From assembly GCA_938024995.1 (NCBI GenBank), contig CALJDU010000076.1, positions 43,356-107,355 of the forward strand: a stretch of 64,000 bases of DNA, written 5' to 3'. The notes beneath the pieces were generated by a model. The model searched no databases and was not told the DNA's origin. It was given only the letters and a program-made list of their open reading frames with translations. Each line of letters starts with the position of its first letter. Within the stretch, counting starts at the first letter, position 1. The translations under genes and the position numbers were made by a program. Origin of the DNA: an uncultured bacterium (GTDB lineage: Bacteria > Myxococcota_A > Polyangia > Polyangiales > Houyiibacteriaceae). Shown in pieces: positions 1 through 8,517 of this stretch.

Positions 1-10
1 TCACGCGCGC

Positions 11-16
11 ATCGTA
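11..16 (-). promoter_or_regulatory. -10-like TACGAT of a gene running off the left edge
   Basis: Read leftward, TACGAT is followed by 6 nt (GCGCGC) and then a GTG whose first base is position 4. This is the same hexamer-6 nt-start arrangement seen before about ten other genes here. I infer that a leftward gene begins at position 4 and leaves the window at once; only its first codon is visible, so nothing can be said about its product. Confidence 0.45.
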
Positions 17-63
17 GCGAGGACGGCGCTCTCTTCAACGCTTCTGACGACCGCGCCGCGCTC

Positions 64-2103
64 TCATTGTTGCTCGGCGCGCTGCGCCTCTGCCGCGACG
101 CGACTCGGGAGAACACGGAAGCCCGTCACCGGGTTCGAGATTGGCCCGCGAATTCGGCCCGACAACACCCGAACGGGTACCGGCGGGGTCAGCTCATAGC
201 GGTAGCCGCGTGATCGAATTCGAAACGTCATCGCGCGACCGCGATGGCGAATGTTGCGTGAGTACCGAACGTCGAGTGAGCCGTGTCGCGTGTGTCGACG
301 ATGGTCTAAGACGAACGATGAGAGCCGCACCGCGAGGTGATTGAAGAGGCGATGGCAGCCGTGACTCGAGCCGTTTGTGATCGAGCGGTAGCTCACCGAA
401 CCATGCACGCGGATCCCCTCGTCCTGAAAGCGCGGCGGCTCGTCCGGGTCGCGTGAGTTGACGACCTTGTGGTGCATCATCATCACGAGGCCAAACGCTG
501 AGCGATAGCCGGGACCGAAGAGGCCGTGGTTGGGCGCCCAGCCGTCCGAGGTTCGGCGCACGAGCTCATCGTCGGGCGCGCTTCGAGGAGGGAGCCAAGC
601 CGGCGCGGCGATCACGTCGCGCCAAACGCGGTCGCCGACGGACGAGTTTTTGTAGCGCAGCGCGGTGCCCCCACCCGGAACGTTCTCGGTCTTCCAGCCA
701 CCGATCGTCGTGCTCCAGCGGACGAGCGCGATGTCGCGACCCTCGTGATGTGTATAGAGCGTGAAGACGGGGCGCCGCTGTACGTGTTGCCGACGACGAC
801 GACCGTTCTCGTCGTAGGGGTATTGATAGAAGACGTCCCCGCGGTCGACCTCGGCCCGGAGCTCCATGTGCCCGCTGTGATATTCGGGGAGCGGGGGCAG
901 CTCGATCGCGACCTCTTCGACGCCCGCTTCGAGAAGCGCGGAAAGCGATGCGCGCGCGCTCTCTACGCTGGTGAACCCAAGCGCTTCTGCCGCGCGTTCG
1001 GTCGCGGGCGTGATCAGATCAGGAGCGCCGTTGTCCGCCGCGGGCTGACGCGCGTCGTGACGAAACTCGGGGGCGTCGAGCGTACGACCGAGCGCGTCAC
1101 CCCATTCACGCGTCGCCGACCCGTCCTCGAGGAGACCGGTCGCGGACACGACGCGCTCACGCAAGACGCGCAGCAGTGTCTCGAAGTCTTGTTCGCGACT
1201 GTCTTGCCGAAGCGCCTGCCGCGTCGCCTCGTCGAGCAACCCACCGGAGACGATCATGTGCATGCGTTGGTACTTCGCGAGCCCGCCGCTGAGCCGCGTA
1301 TCGAACACGCCGTACTCGCCGCGACGCGGATGAAGCTCTTCGCACTCAAGATGGGCGCGCGCCGCTTCGATCGAATCGACAAAGGCGGATTGTCTCTCGA
1401 GCTGCGCGTAGTGCCGCCCGTGCTCGGGGTGCCCATCCAGCTCGGCAATGCTCGCGAGCCCGAGCTCTTCGGTGAGCCGTCCCAAGCGATGACGGAGATA
1501 GCGAACCGAGTTCGCGCGCGCGACCTGCTCTTCGCGCGTCGGTGCCCACGGACGGAGCGTCCCGCTCAGACGGTCGAGCGCGTCGTTATCGATCGAGGCG
1601 TGACAGGAGTGACGCTCGTCGTCGTTGAGCCGCGAGCGCATGACCGAGAGCGTCGGAAAGATGCCGAAGAGTTCTAGAAAACGCTCCGGCTCAAAGTCTT
1701 CTGGCAAGTCTTCGAAGCGCTCGTTCGCGAGCGCGATGATCACGTCGCGATAGGGAAGCGCGGGTACCGCTCCGTCGGGGTCTTCGTCGAAGATGCTCGC
1801 GGTCCAGTCGTCGCTCAGGTCGATGAGGGTGAGCCCGCGGTTCGCGACGTCCTCTCGGCAGACCTCTCCGGACTTATCGCCACCTGCGTAGATCGGGAGC
1901 GGGTCCTCGCAGGTTGGCGCGGCCGGTTCGACCGGTTCGACCGGGACGTCTTCTTCGCGCTGCGCTTCGTCGATCCTCGTCTCTGCCGCCGGTTCCGGCG
2001 GCGCCGGGGTGGCCGCAGAGGCGCGTTCGGTATGAACCACCGCCCCTGCCGGCTCTTGGCAGGCCGCCGCGAGCAGTAGCAACGCAACGAGGAGCGACCT
2101 CAT
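64..2103 (-). CDS. Lipoprotein L,D-transpeptidase (YcbB/LdtD-like)
   Basis: Peptidoglycan L,D-transpeptidase (YkuD fold), which would make 3-3 cross-links or attach proteins to the wall from the periplasm. Residues 1-15 are a lipoprotein signal with lipobox AAAC (Cys15), followed by a Pro/Glu/Ala-rich linker to about residue 65. Around residues 265-300 there is a weak peptidoglycan-binding-like stretch (a KYQR motif, then a TRQAL motif). The catalytic motif is near the C-terminus: an HGS histidine about 20 residues upstream, then SHGCHR with Cys583 as the predicted nucleophile. At 679 residues it is in the size range of the large YcbB/LdtD class rather than the small YkuD enzymes. The ATG lies 6 nt after a TAGCTT hexamer, supporting this start. 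The catalytic domain is clear; the exact subfamily is inferred. Confidence 0.85.
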   Translation of the reverse strand: MRSLLVALLLLAAACQEPAGAVVHTERASAATPAPPEPAAETRIDEAQREEDVPVEPVEPAAPTCEDPLPIYAGGDKSGEVCREDVANRGLTLIDLSDDWTASIFDEDPDGAVPALPYRDVIIALANERFEDLPEDFEPERFLELFGIFPTLSVMRSRLNDDERHSCHASIDNDALDRLSGTLRPWAPTREEQVARANSVRYLRHRLGRLTEELGLASIAELDGHPEHGRHYAQLERQSAFVDSIEAARAHLECEELHPRRGEYGVFDTRLSGGLAKYQRMHMIVSGGLLDEATRQALRQDSREQDFETLLRVLRERVVSATGLLEDGSATREWGDALGRTLDAPEFRHDARQPAADNGAPDLITPATERAAEALGFTSVESARASLSALLEAGVEEVAIELPPLPEYHSGHMELRAEVDRGDVFYQYPYDENGRRRRQHVQRRPVFTLYTHHEGRDIALVRWSTTIGGWKTENVPGGGTALRYKNSSVGDRVWRDVIAAPAWLPPRSAPDDELVRRTSDGWAPNHGLFGPGYRSAFGLVMMMHHKVVNSRDPDEPPRFQDEGIRVHGSVSYRSITNGSSHGCHRLFNHLAVRLSSFVLDHRRHTRHGSLDVRYSRNIRHRGRAMTFRIRSRGYRYELTPPVPVRVLSGRIRGPISNPVTGFRVLPSRVAAEAQRAEQQ

Positions 2104-2109
2104 GTTTTC

Positions 2110-2115
2110 AAGCTA
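2110..2115 (-). promoter_or_regulatory. -10-like TAGCTT, 6 nt before the L,D-transpeptidase start
   Basis: On the minus strand TAGCTT, then 6 nt, then ATG. It matches the TANNNT rule shared by other genes in the window and leaves no room for a leader or Shine-Dalgarno site, so a leaderless mRNA is inferred. Confidence 0.5.
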
Positions 2116-2199
2116 ACCACCGCCGCCCGCGAAACCACTCTGATCGGCGTGGCGCGACGTGGGTGTTGTGATCTGGCTCGCGATCCTCCGCGCGAACCT

Positions 2200-3969
2200 T
2201 CACCTTCCGGCTGGAAGTCCACCCTTTCGGGGATCGCATCCGGCCGTGATCGCGGGTTCGTCCCCACGGCCGAGCCGGATCGCTTGCACGACCGCCACGT
2301 TACGGATCGGCTCGATCACGTGACCGCGTGCGCGGAGCTCGCGCTGCACTTCTTCCGGAAGCGGCGCGAACTCTTCCACCCGGAGCTGGTTCGGCGTGCC
2401 TTGGTGATGAATACGCGGCGCCGAGAGCGCGTCGCCGAGCGGCATGTCGAGCAAGAGCGTGTTCATCGCGACCTGTTGAATGGCGGTCACGATGCGGCTC
2501 CCTCCCGCCGCGCCAGCGCACAATCGCGGACCGTCTGCGTCGAACACGATGGTCGGCGACATGGTCGACACCGGTCGACGTCCGGGACCTGGGAGATTCG
2601 GTGCGCCGCCGACCAAACCAAAGGCGTTCGCCTCGCCGACCGCGCGCGCGAAGTCGTCCATCTCGTCGTTCATCACGATGCCGGCCGCGGTGTACCGCGC
2701 GCCAAAAGGGAGGTTCACCGTCGTCGTGACCGACGCGATGTTCCCTTCCCCGTCAACCACGCAGAGGTGACTGGTGCCCGTGTTGTCGGGTTGTGTCACG
2801 CGTTCATCGAGACGGATCGGCAGGTCGTAGTCGGCGCTCGGCATCGCCAGCGTCGGGTGGAACGCGCTGATCCGCGCGGCGACGCGATCCGCCGAGAGCA
2901 TCTGCGCGATCGGGAGCGAGACGTGATCGGGGTCGCCGAAGTAGCGCTGCCGATCAAAGAACGGTCCCTTCCAGCTCTCCGCGACCGCGTGGAGCCACCC
3001 GGCGTTCGCGTTGCTTCCGGGCGTCCGCGGCCGGTAACGCTCGGGGAGGCCGTCAAGAATCGCGAGGCTCTGCAGCATGGTGTAGCCGCCTGCGCTTGGA
3101 GGCGGCGCGGTCACGAAGCGCAGCCCGAAGTGGTCGGCCGAGAGCGGCTCTCGCTCGACCACCTCGTAGTCGCGAAGATCTTGCGCGGTGAAGATCCCGC
3201 CCCGCGCTCGATTTCGCGAGACGATCTCACGCGCGATCGGACCGTCATAGATCGCCTGCGCGCCGCGCTCACCGAACGCGCGCAAGGTTCGGCCGAGCGT
3301 CGGTCGGCGGACGACCGTCCCTGGCTCGATGGGTCCTTGCTCTGACGCGAACCACTCACGCATCACGTCGTCTTCACGCATCTGCGCGCCAAAGGGTCCG
3401 GTCATCCGTGTCACGTACGCGGTCATCGGGAAACCGTCTTCGGCGAGCTTCACGGACGGGGCGACCACCGTCTCGAGCGGGAGCGCACCAAAGCGCGTCA
3501 CCATCATGTCGATGCCAGCGGGCTCACCGGGAACGCCGCTGGCGAGACCTCCCAGCTGCGAGGCGCGCGCCGCGGGACCTTCTCCTGGGTTGGGCACATC
3601 ATCGTACATCGACGCGGACGACGCAGCCGGCGCACGTTCGCGAAAATCGAGGAAGGTGAGCGATTGGTCGCTGGCCTTGTAGTAGAGGAGGAAGCCGCCG
3701 CCGCCCATTCCGCTCGACGCAGGGTTCACGACGCCGAGCGCGAGCATGGTCGCGGCCGCCGCGTCCGCTGCGTTGCCGCCCGCCTCCAGAATCTCCGCCC
3801 CGACCTGCGAAGCGATCGGCTGGTCCGCGGCGACCGCGTGTCGGGTGAAGTCACGCGCAAACGCAGGCGGGGCTTCCGCTTCGGGCTCGGGAACGTTCTG
3901 CGCGCCGAGCGGCGAACTCAACGCGCCAAGAGCGAGGATGGCGAACGCGCGAAAGAGGGAGCGAGTCAT
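2200..3969 (-). CDS. ggt: Gamma-glutamyltransferase (gamma-glutamyl hydrolase)
   Basis: Ntn-hydrolase that cleaves gamma-glutamyl bonds of glutathione and related compounds in the periplasm. It has a Sec signal peptide (about residues 1-23, ending LGAQ). The family hallmarks are present: the GGNAADAA motif near residue 64, SSGMGGGGF near 85, and the self-processing site TSHLCVVD, where Thr399 would become the N-terminal nucleophile of the small subunit after autocleavage. The C-terminal half has the PVSTMSPT and GAAGGSRI segments that form the oxyanion and substrate pocket. At 589 residues it is the usual length. The next leftward gene begins about 100 bp beyond its stop, so it is probably transcribed alone. 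The family call is secure; the physiological substrate is not visible. Confidence 0.95.
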   Translation of the reverse strand: MTRSLFRAFAILALGALSSPLGAQNVPEPEAEAPPAFARDFTRHAVAADQPIASQVGAEILEAGGNAADAAAATMLALGVVNPASSGMGGGGFLLYYKASDQSLTFLDFRERAPAASSASMYDDVPNPGEGPAARASQLGGLASGVPGEPAGIDMMVTRFGALPLETVVAPSVKLAEDGFPMTAYVTRMTGPFGAQMREDDVMREWFASEQGPIEPGTVVRRPTLGRTLRAFGERGAQAIYDGPIAREIVSRNRARGGIFTAQDLRDYEVVEREPLSADHFGLRFVTAPPPSAGGYTMLQSLAILDGLPERYRPRTPGSNANAGWLHAVAESWKGPFFDRQRYFGDPDHVSLPIAQMLSADRVAARISAFHPTLAMPSADYDLPIRLDERVTQPDNTGTSHLCVVDGEGNIASVTTTVNLPFGARYTAAGIVMNDEMDDFARAVGEANAFGLVGGAPNLPGPGRRPVSTMSPTIVFDADGPRLCAGAAGGSRIVTAIQQVAMNTLLLDMPLGDALSAPRIHHQGTPNQLRVEEFAPLPEEVQRELRARGHVIEPIRNVAVVQAIRLGRGDEPAITAGCDPRKGGLPAGR

Positions 3970-3978
3970 GGTGACGCG

Positions 3979-3984
3979 ACGTTA
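3979..3984 (-). promoter_or_regulatory. -10-like TAACGT upstream of ggt
   Basis: Minus-strand TAACGT lies 9 nt before the ggt ATG, slightly farther than the usual 6 nt. Any transcript would have a 5' leader of only 2-3 nt or none. Confidence 0.35.
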
Positions 3985-4024
3985 TCAGGCTTGGTGTTTC
4001 TCCGGGTCACCGCGCTCAGAGGCG

Positions 4025-5728
4025 TCAGAGCGCGGAGAGTCGGCGGGCGAGTTGGTCTTCGTAGAGCGAGCTGGGCTCGAGCGTTCGGGCGGCGCCTTCG
4101 CCTTCGATGAGGTCCATCGGCTCGGTGCCGCGACCTTGTCCCGTGAGGTCGAGCGCTTCGAGGTCAGCGAACACCTCGACGTCTTCGGTGCCGATGACGT
4201 AACCGCGCCCAAACTGGAAGCTCCGGATGGACGCGCCGCGGTGATTCCAAAAGACGTTCTCTTTCGCGCTGTGTCCCGCGCCGCTTGAGTAGCCGTTTCG
4301 GTTGACCGCGGCCCAGCCATCGTTCGCGGTGTTGCTGTCGATCAAGTTCGCGGTCGCGAGCGAGTGGTGAAACTCGCTGAGCCCGACCAGCGGGATGCCG
4401 CCTCGGGACGTGAGTGATTGTCCGTCGAGCGATTGGCAGCGCAGCCACACCACGCCGGAGGTGCCGTGGTCCCAGTTCTGAATGAAGCCGTGTCGTCCTC
4501 GCCGCGCGACGTCGTCCGCGAAGAGCACCTCGTTGCTGCGCGAGACCTCGAAGAGGTAGCCGTTGCCGCCCGGACCGCGGTTCTGCGCAAAGGAGATCTC
4601 TGAGCGCTGTACGGTCACCCGGTGGCTATCGAGGATCTTGATCCCGCCGCTCATCACGTGCGCTTCGCCGTCTCCAAGCGTCGAGGCGAAGCTCGTGAGT
4701 CCATCGATCCAGGCGTCCGCGACCCATTCCATCCGAACGAGATGCGCTCGGTTGAGCGACCACGCCGCGTCCTCAGTGTTCGCGTTGCTCATCGCGATCT
4801 GCTCGACGCCGACTTCGCGGATCACGCCGTCGAGCCGCTGAAGCATCGCGCCGTCGCTGACACGTACCTCGTCACGGAGCGGCACATCGAAGCGCACCTC
4901 GCCGCCTTCCAGGGACGTGATGGTTCGCCGATACATGTGCTTGTACTGGTCGACGAAGGTGACCCAGGTGTCCGTCATCCCGTGCCGCTCAATGAAGTCG
5001 GTGGTGATGCGAAACCCGATCGCGATCTCGTCGCCGACCGCGAGCCCATCCGTATCACCGACCCGCACGAACTGCGCGCGCGCTTGTCCGTCCGCGCTGA
5101 GGGGTCGCGCTTGCGAGGTGGCGCGGCCTCCGCGAAAGAGCAGGTGCGCACCGTCGCTCATGCCCTCGCTTCGGGAAAAGAAGATTCGCGACGCGGCGCC
5201 TTCTCCGCGCATGACGACGCCTGAGGCGTCGACCACGAGCACGCCGTCGACGCGATAGTCGCCCGCGGGAACCCTGACCACGCCTCCGTCGAGCTCCGCG
5301 GCGTCGATGGCTTCCTGAAACGCGGCGGTCGCGTCCGCGCTTCCATCGGCGGTCGCTCCGTAGGTCGTCACGTCGAAGATCGGTCCGTCGCGAAACGGGA
5401 GGGCGCGCTCCCCTTGAAACGCGCCGGCATAGGAGAAGTCATGAAGGAACGCTCCGTCGACGGTAAACGCCGGGGTCCAGTCGTCCGGGTAGAGCGAGGA
5501 GCGCCACGAGGCTGTGCTTGCATCGGTGTCCGCGCCAGTGTCGATCGCGCTGGTGTCCGTCGCGTCCGTCGCGTCCATCCCGTTGGTGTCCGTGGCGTTG
5601 GTGTCCATCGCGCGGGTGTCTCCTCCGGTGTCCATCGCGTCGGCGGGACCCTCGTCGTCCCCGCACCCCAGCGCGCTGATCAAGAGAGCGAGGTTCAGGA
5701 GAGCAAGTGAAGCGAGGCGAGCGGGCAT
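4025..5728 (-). CDS. Lipoprotein with right-handed beta-helix (pectate-lyase-3-like) domain
   Basis: Surface or periplasmic lipoprotein of 567 residues. The N-terminus has a lipoprotein signal with lipobox SALGC, then GDDEG and a roughly 45-residue tether made of Asp/Thr/Met repeats (DTN, DTG, DAT). From about residue 95 the protein matches the pectate-lyase-3/rhamnogalacturonase-like parallel beta-helix family: an FDVTTYGATADG motif, a DATAAFQEAID segment and VPAGDYRVDG, the conserved first coils. Later coils have Asn- and Gly-rich turns. Catalytic residues cannot be assigned, so polysaccharide lyase, hydrolase or binding roles are all possible. I chose the ATG at 5728, which starts the signal peptide directly; an in-frame TTG at 5746 would add six residues. 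Confidence 0.75.
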   Translation of the reverse strand: MPARLASLALLNLALLISALGCGDDEGPADAMDTGGDTRAMDTNATDTNGMDATDATDTSAIDTGADTDASTASWRSSLYPDDWTPAFTVDGAFLHDFSYAGAFQGERALPFRDGPIFDVTTYGATADGSADATAAFQEAIDAAELDGGVVRVPAGDYRVDGVLVVDASGVVMRGEGAASRIFFSRSEGMSDGAHLLFRGGRATSQARPLSADGQARAQFVRVGDTDGLAVGDEIAIGFRITTDFIERHGMTDTWVTFVDQYKHMYRRTITSLEGGEVRFDVPLRDEVRVSDGAMLQRLDGVIREVGVEQIAMSNANTEDAAWSLNRAHLVRMEWVADAWIDGLTSFASTLGDGEAHVMSGGIKILDSHRVTVQRSEISFAQNRGPGGNGYLFEVSRSNEVLFADDVARRGRHGFIQNWDHGTSGVVWLRCQSLDGQSLTSRGGIPLVGLSEFHHSLATANLIDSNTANDGWAAVNRNGYSSGAGHSAKENVFWNHRGASIRSFQFGRGYVIGTEDVEVFADLEALDLTGQGRGTEPMDLIEGEGAARTLEPSSLYEDQLARRLSAL

Positions 5729-5849
5729 TCCCAGAGCGTCCCGCAAAATCCGAGGACGTTACAAGCAAGCGATTCAAACCGAAGGCAATGCGAACGAAGT
5801 GAGAGGGGAACGTTGGGGAGAGAGGGGGATCGAAAAAGACCCCAAAGAA

Positions 5850-6767
5850 TCAGAGCGCGTTGGCGTCGAAGCGAACGGGTTCCCGTGGCACGGCGGCGAG
5901 CCGAAAAGAGCCGAGCAACGCCTCCAAGGAGGTCTCGCGTCCGGGAACGCCCAGGCTCTGTCCGAGCGCGCCCAAGATCCGCTCCTTGCGCAAGCCTCGA
6001 TCGCGAAGCGCGGCGATGGAGATGGAGCCCGCGCGCTTTGCGAAGCGCACGCCCGTGTGGTCTTGCGCGAGCGGGACGTGGAGAAAACGCGGCGCGGGGA
6101 GGCCGAGCGCGTCGTAGAGCGCGAGCTGGCGAGGGGTCGAGGGAACGAGATCCTCTCCGCGCACGACGAGATCGATCTTGGCGTTCGCGTCGTCGACCAC
6201 GACCGCGAGTTGATAGGCGTGGACGCCGTCTTTGCGTCTCACCACGAAGTCGCCGTCGCGCTCTTCCGCGACGTCACCGACGAAGAGGTCCGAGTAGCCA
6301 CGCGACGTGAAGCGAAACCGCAGAGCCGCGTCACGCTCAGGGTGGGTCGGTCCCTCGCGGCAGGTCCCGGGATAGATCGCGCTCGCTCCGTGCGGCGCGG
6401 ACGCCACGATCTCTTTGCGGGAACAGGTGCACCGATAGCAACGCGTCCCGAGCTTCTCGATGGCGTCGTTGTACGCACCCGCGCGCGTCGATTGAAACGT
6501 GGGGCCCTCGTCCCAGGTCAGCCCGAGCCACTCGTGGTCCGCGAGGATCCGATCGGCCGATCCCGCGACCACCCGCGGTGGGTCCAGATCTTCGATCCGC
6601 ATGACGACGCTTCCGCCGCGCTGCTTGACCAAGAGCCAGGCCAACAGATGCGTCCGCGCGTGGCCCAGGTGCAGATCGCCCGTGGGAGATGGCGCGAAAC
6701 GCGTCCGTGGAGCCGCGCCGATCCCGAGTTCCTCTTTCGTTTCCCGCACAGCTTTGGCATACAGCAT
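5850..6767 (-). CDS. gluQ: Glutamyl-Q tRNA(Asp) synthetase
   Basis: Truncated glutamyl-tRNA synthetase paralogue that glutamylates queuosine at the wobble position of tRNA-Asp. It has the class I RFAPSPTGDLHLGHA motif (HIGH equivalent HLGH) and the RIEDLDPPR motif. A zinc-binding cluster follows (CYRCTC, then YPGTC), and a degenerate KMSKR (RFAKRAG) lies near residue 235. The anticodon-binding domain of GluRS is absent, which fits the 305-residue length and distinguishes it from gltX. The start is uncertain: the ATG at 6767 adds about 20 residues before the catalytic core, and an in-frame GTG seven codons in would be closer to family length. It diverges from the exonuclease gene with almost no intergenic space. 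Confidence 0.9.
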   Translation of the reverse strand: MLYAKAVRETKEELGIGAAPRTRFAPSPTGDLHLGHARTHLLAWLLVKQRGGSVVMRIEDLDPPRVVAGSADRILADHEWLGLTWDEGPTFQSTRAGAYNDAIEKLGTRCYRCTCSRKEIVASAPHGASAIYPGTCREGPTHPERDAALRFRFTSRGYSDLFVGDVAEERDGDFVVRRKDGVHAYQLAVVVDDANAKIDLVVRGEDLVPSTPRQLALYDALGLPAPRFLHVPLAQDHTGVRFAKRAGSISIAALRDRGLRKERILGALGQSLGVPGRETSLEALLGSFRLAAVPREPVRFDANAL

Positions 6768-6846
6768 GACGATGCGCGGCGTCGGCTACAACGGTTGCTT
6801 CCCCACGGGGCGGCACTACCCCGGGATCGCGGATCGCATCGCGGCG

Positions 6847-7521
6847 ATGATTCAAAACGTCGTCGGCCTGGCCGAGGAGTTTGACGCCGCCGCGAATTGG
6901 GCCGAGCTGCCGATCGCGGTCATCGACTTCGAGACCACCGGCGTGAACCCAGAGGTTGATCGCGTCATCGAGATCGGCATCTGCTTGTTCGATGGCGGTG
7001 AGCTCGGCATCCGCGAAGGGCTCTTGGTGAACCCTGGGATCCCGATCGACGAAGAGTCACGCGCCATCCACGGCATCACCGATGAAGAGCTCGAGGGCGC
7101 GCCCGATTTTGAGACCACCTTGCCGCGCGTGATCGAGCTGCTCCAAGGACGGCTCCCGGTCGCCTACAACCACCAGTTCGATCGCGCGTTTCTCTATGCC
7201 GAGATCGGGCGCGTGAAGACGCAGCTGACCGACGGCACGCTCCCGCCTGCGCTGCGCCCCGAGACCGTCTGGATCGACCCCTTGGTGTGGGCGCGCGAGA
7301 CCTTCAAAGAAGAGAAGTCACGCAAGCTGACCGCGGTCGCCGAGCGCTTGGGGGTCCCGCTGGAACAGGCTCACCGCGCGGCGGGCGACGCAGAAGCGAC
7401 CGGACGCGTGCTCTTCGCGCTGGCCCAGCACATGCCGCACGCCTATGGCGAGATCGTGCGTCTGCAAGGTCGCTACGCCGCGTTCCAGGACGCCGAGATG
7501 ACCTGGAAGCGCTTCAAGTAG
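6847..7521 (+). CDS. DnaQ-like DEDDh 3'-5' exonuclease
   Basis: Exonuclease of the DNA polymerase III epsilon/RNase T family. Residues 16-35 hold Exo I (DFETTG, with the catalytic Asp and Glu) and the VIEIG strand. The middle has the HGITDEEL segment typical of epsilon-type proteins, then Exo II with NHQFDRAF (catalytic Asp). The C-terminal Exo III is AHRAAGDAEATGRV (His and Asp). All four DEDDh acidic positions are present. At 224 residues it is a stand-alone nuclease with no polymerase or UvrC domain, so it may act in proofreading, repair or RNA trimming. ATGs at 6766 and 6772 are also in frame, but they overlap the divergent gluQ start; no clear Shine-Dalgarno site decides between them. 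Confidence 0.85.
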   Translation: MIQNVVGLAEEFDAAANWAELPIAVIDFETTGVNPEVDRVIEIGICLFDGGELGIREGLLVNPGIPIDEESRAIHGITDEELEGAPDFETTLPRVIELLQGRLPVAYNHQFDRAFLYAEIGRVKTQLTDGTLPPALRPETVWIDPLVWARETFKEEKSRKLTAVAERLGVPLEQAHRAAGDAEATGRVLFALAQHMPHAYGEIVRLQGRYAAFQDAEMTWKRFK

Positions 7522-7548
7522 CGCGAGCGCGCGAGGCACGTTTCAAGA

Positions 7549-8421
7549 TCACGGGAGGAACTCGGGGAACCACACGGTCGGCACGCGATCGTTCTGGATC
7601 ATCGACGCGAGGTCCATGCTGATCGCGACGCTCACGTGAATGAGGAACCCGCTCCAGATGGATCGGGTCTTCATCGCGAGGGTCCCGAGCACGACGCCCG
7701 CGAAGATCGCGCCGAAGGTCTCTGCCATCGGTTTGCCGAAGTGGATCATCACGTACGGGACGGTCATCGCGATGATCGCGTGGCTCCCCATCATCGCTTT
7801 GCCGGCCTTGAGCCACCAACCGCGGAAGAAGAACTCCAGGCTGAAGAACTGCGCGGCGTACATCAGCTCCCAGCTGATGAAGTCGAACCAGCTGCGCCCG
7901 CTTCGCCGGTAGAACGGGTAGTAGCTCGTGAACTCTTCGCTAAAGCTCACGCCGACCACGCAGACGAAGACGATGCCGAAGAAGAGCACGTAGATCCAGG
8001 CGTGCTCGAGGAACCCCTTTGTGGAGAGACCTTGGTCGCGGATGCGTTCGCCGCTCAGCTTGATGATGACCAGCGGGAGCAGGAAAAAGCCGAGGACGCG
8101 CCAGCCAGCCCACCATCCGTGATGGTAAAGCTCGCGCCATTCCGAGAGATGGAGCGTCGTCCAAAACGTCTCAGCGGCGCCATCCCGCTCTGCCATGGCG
8201 TCCGCGATCTTGCGGAACGTCGTCGGCATGCCGAGGTACTCCATCAAGATCAAGAAGACCGCGCCGAACCCGAACGCGAGCAGGGGTCGCCAATCGTAGC
8301 CCTTGCCTTCCGCGCGACGCTCGGCGCGCAGCGCCTCGGCCTCCTCGTCCATCTGCTTCCAGGTGTCGAGGAAGAACGCGCGCGGGTGAAGCTGAAGGAG
8401 TTTTTCTTTGAGGGTGCTCAC
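7549..8421 (-). CDS. CPBP-family intramembrane protease-like protein
   Basis: Polytopic membrane protein of the CPBP (CAAX protease/bacteriocin-processing, Abi) family. About 60 soluble N-terminal residues precede six or more hydrophobic segments. The family motifs occur in the C-terminal half: an SLEFFFRGWW segment corresponding to EExxxR (one Glu is kept, the first position is Leu), a VMIHFGKP motif with the second-motif His, and a last helix with LIHVSVAISMD. CPBP proteins are glutamic intramembrane proteases. Characterised roles include prenyl-protein processing and, in myxobacteria, removal of MYXO-CTERM tails (myxosortases). Substrate not determined. I favour the GTG at 8421, preceded by AGAAGAGA; an ATG at 8475 would add an Arg-rich 18-residue extension. 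Confidence 0.7.
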   Translation of the reverse strand: MSTLKEKLLQLHPRAFFLDTWKQMDEEAEALRAERRAEGKGYDWRPLLAFGFGAVFLILMEYLGMPTTFRKIADAMAERDGAAETFWTTLHLSEWRELYHHGWWAGWRVLGFFLLPLVIIKLSGERIRDQGLSTKGFLEHAWIYVLFFGIVFVCVVGVSFSEEFTSYYPFYRRSGRSWFDFISWELMYAAQFFSLEFFFRGWWLKAGKAMMGSHAIIAMTVPYVMIHFGKPMAETFGAIFAGVVLGTLAMKTRSIWSGFLIHVSVAISMDLASMIQNDRVPTVWFPEFLP

Positions 8422-8517
8422 CGAGTGATCTCTTCTACGGGTCTCATCGGAGACGCTTCTGCGCCGTCGGTGCATTCACCCAACGCTCGATTCGCTCAGC
8501 TGCGCGCTCGACGGGTG

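Noticed and set aside
2149..3345. A 398-codon rightward open frame
   Set aside because: Antisense to the gamma-glutamyltransferase gene; Arg/His-rich translation with no family features.
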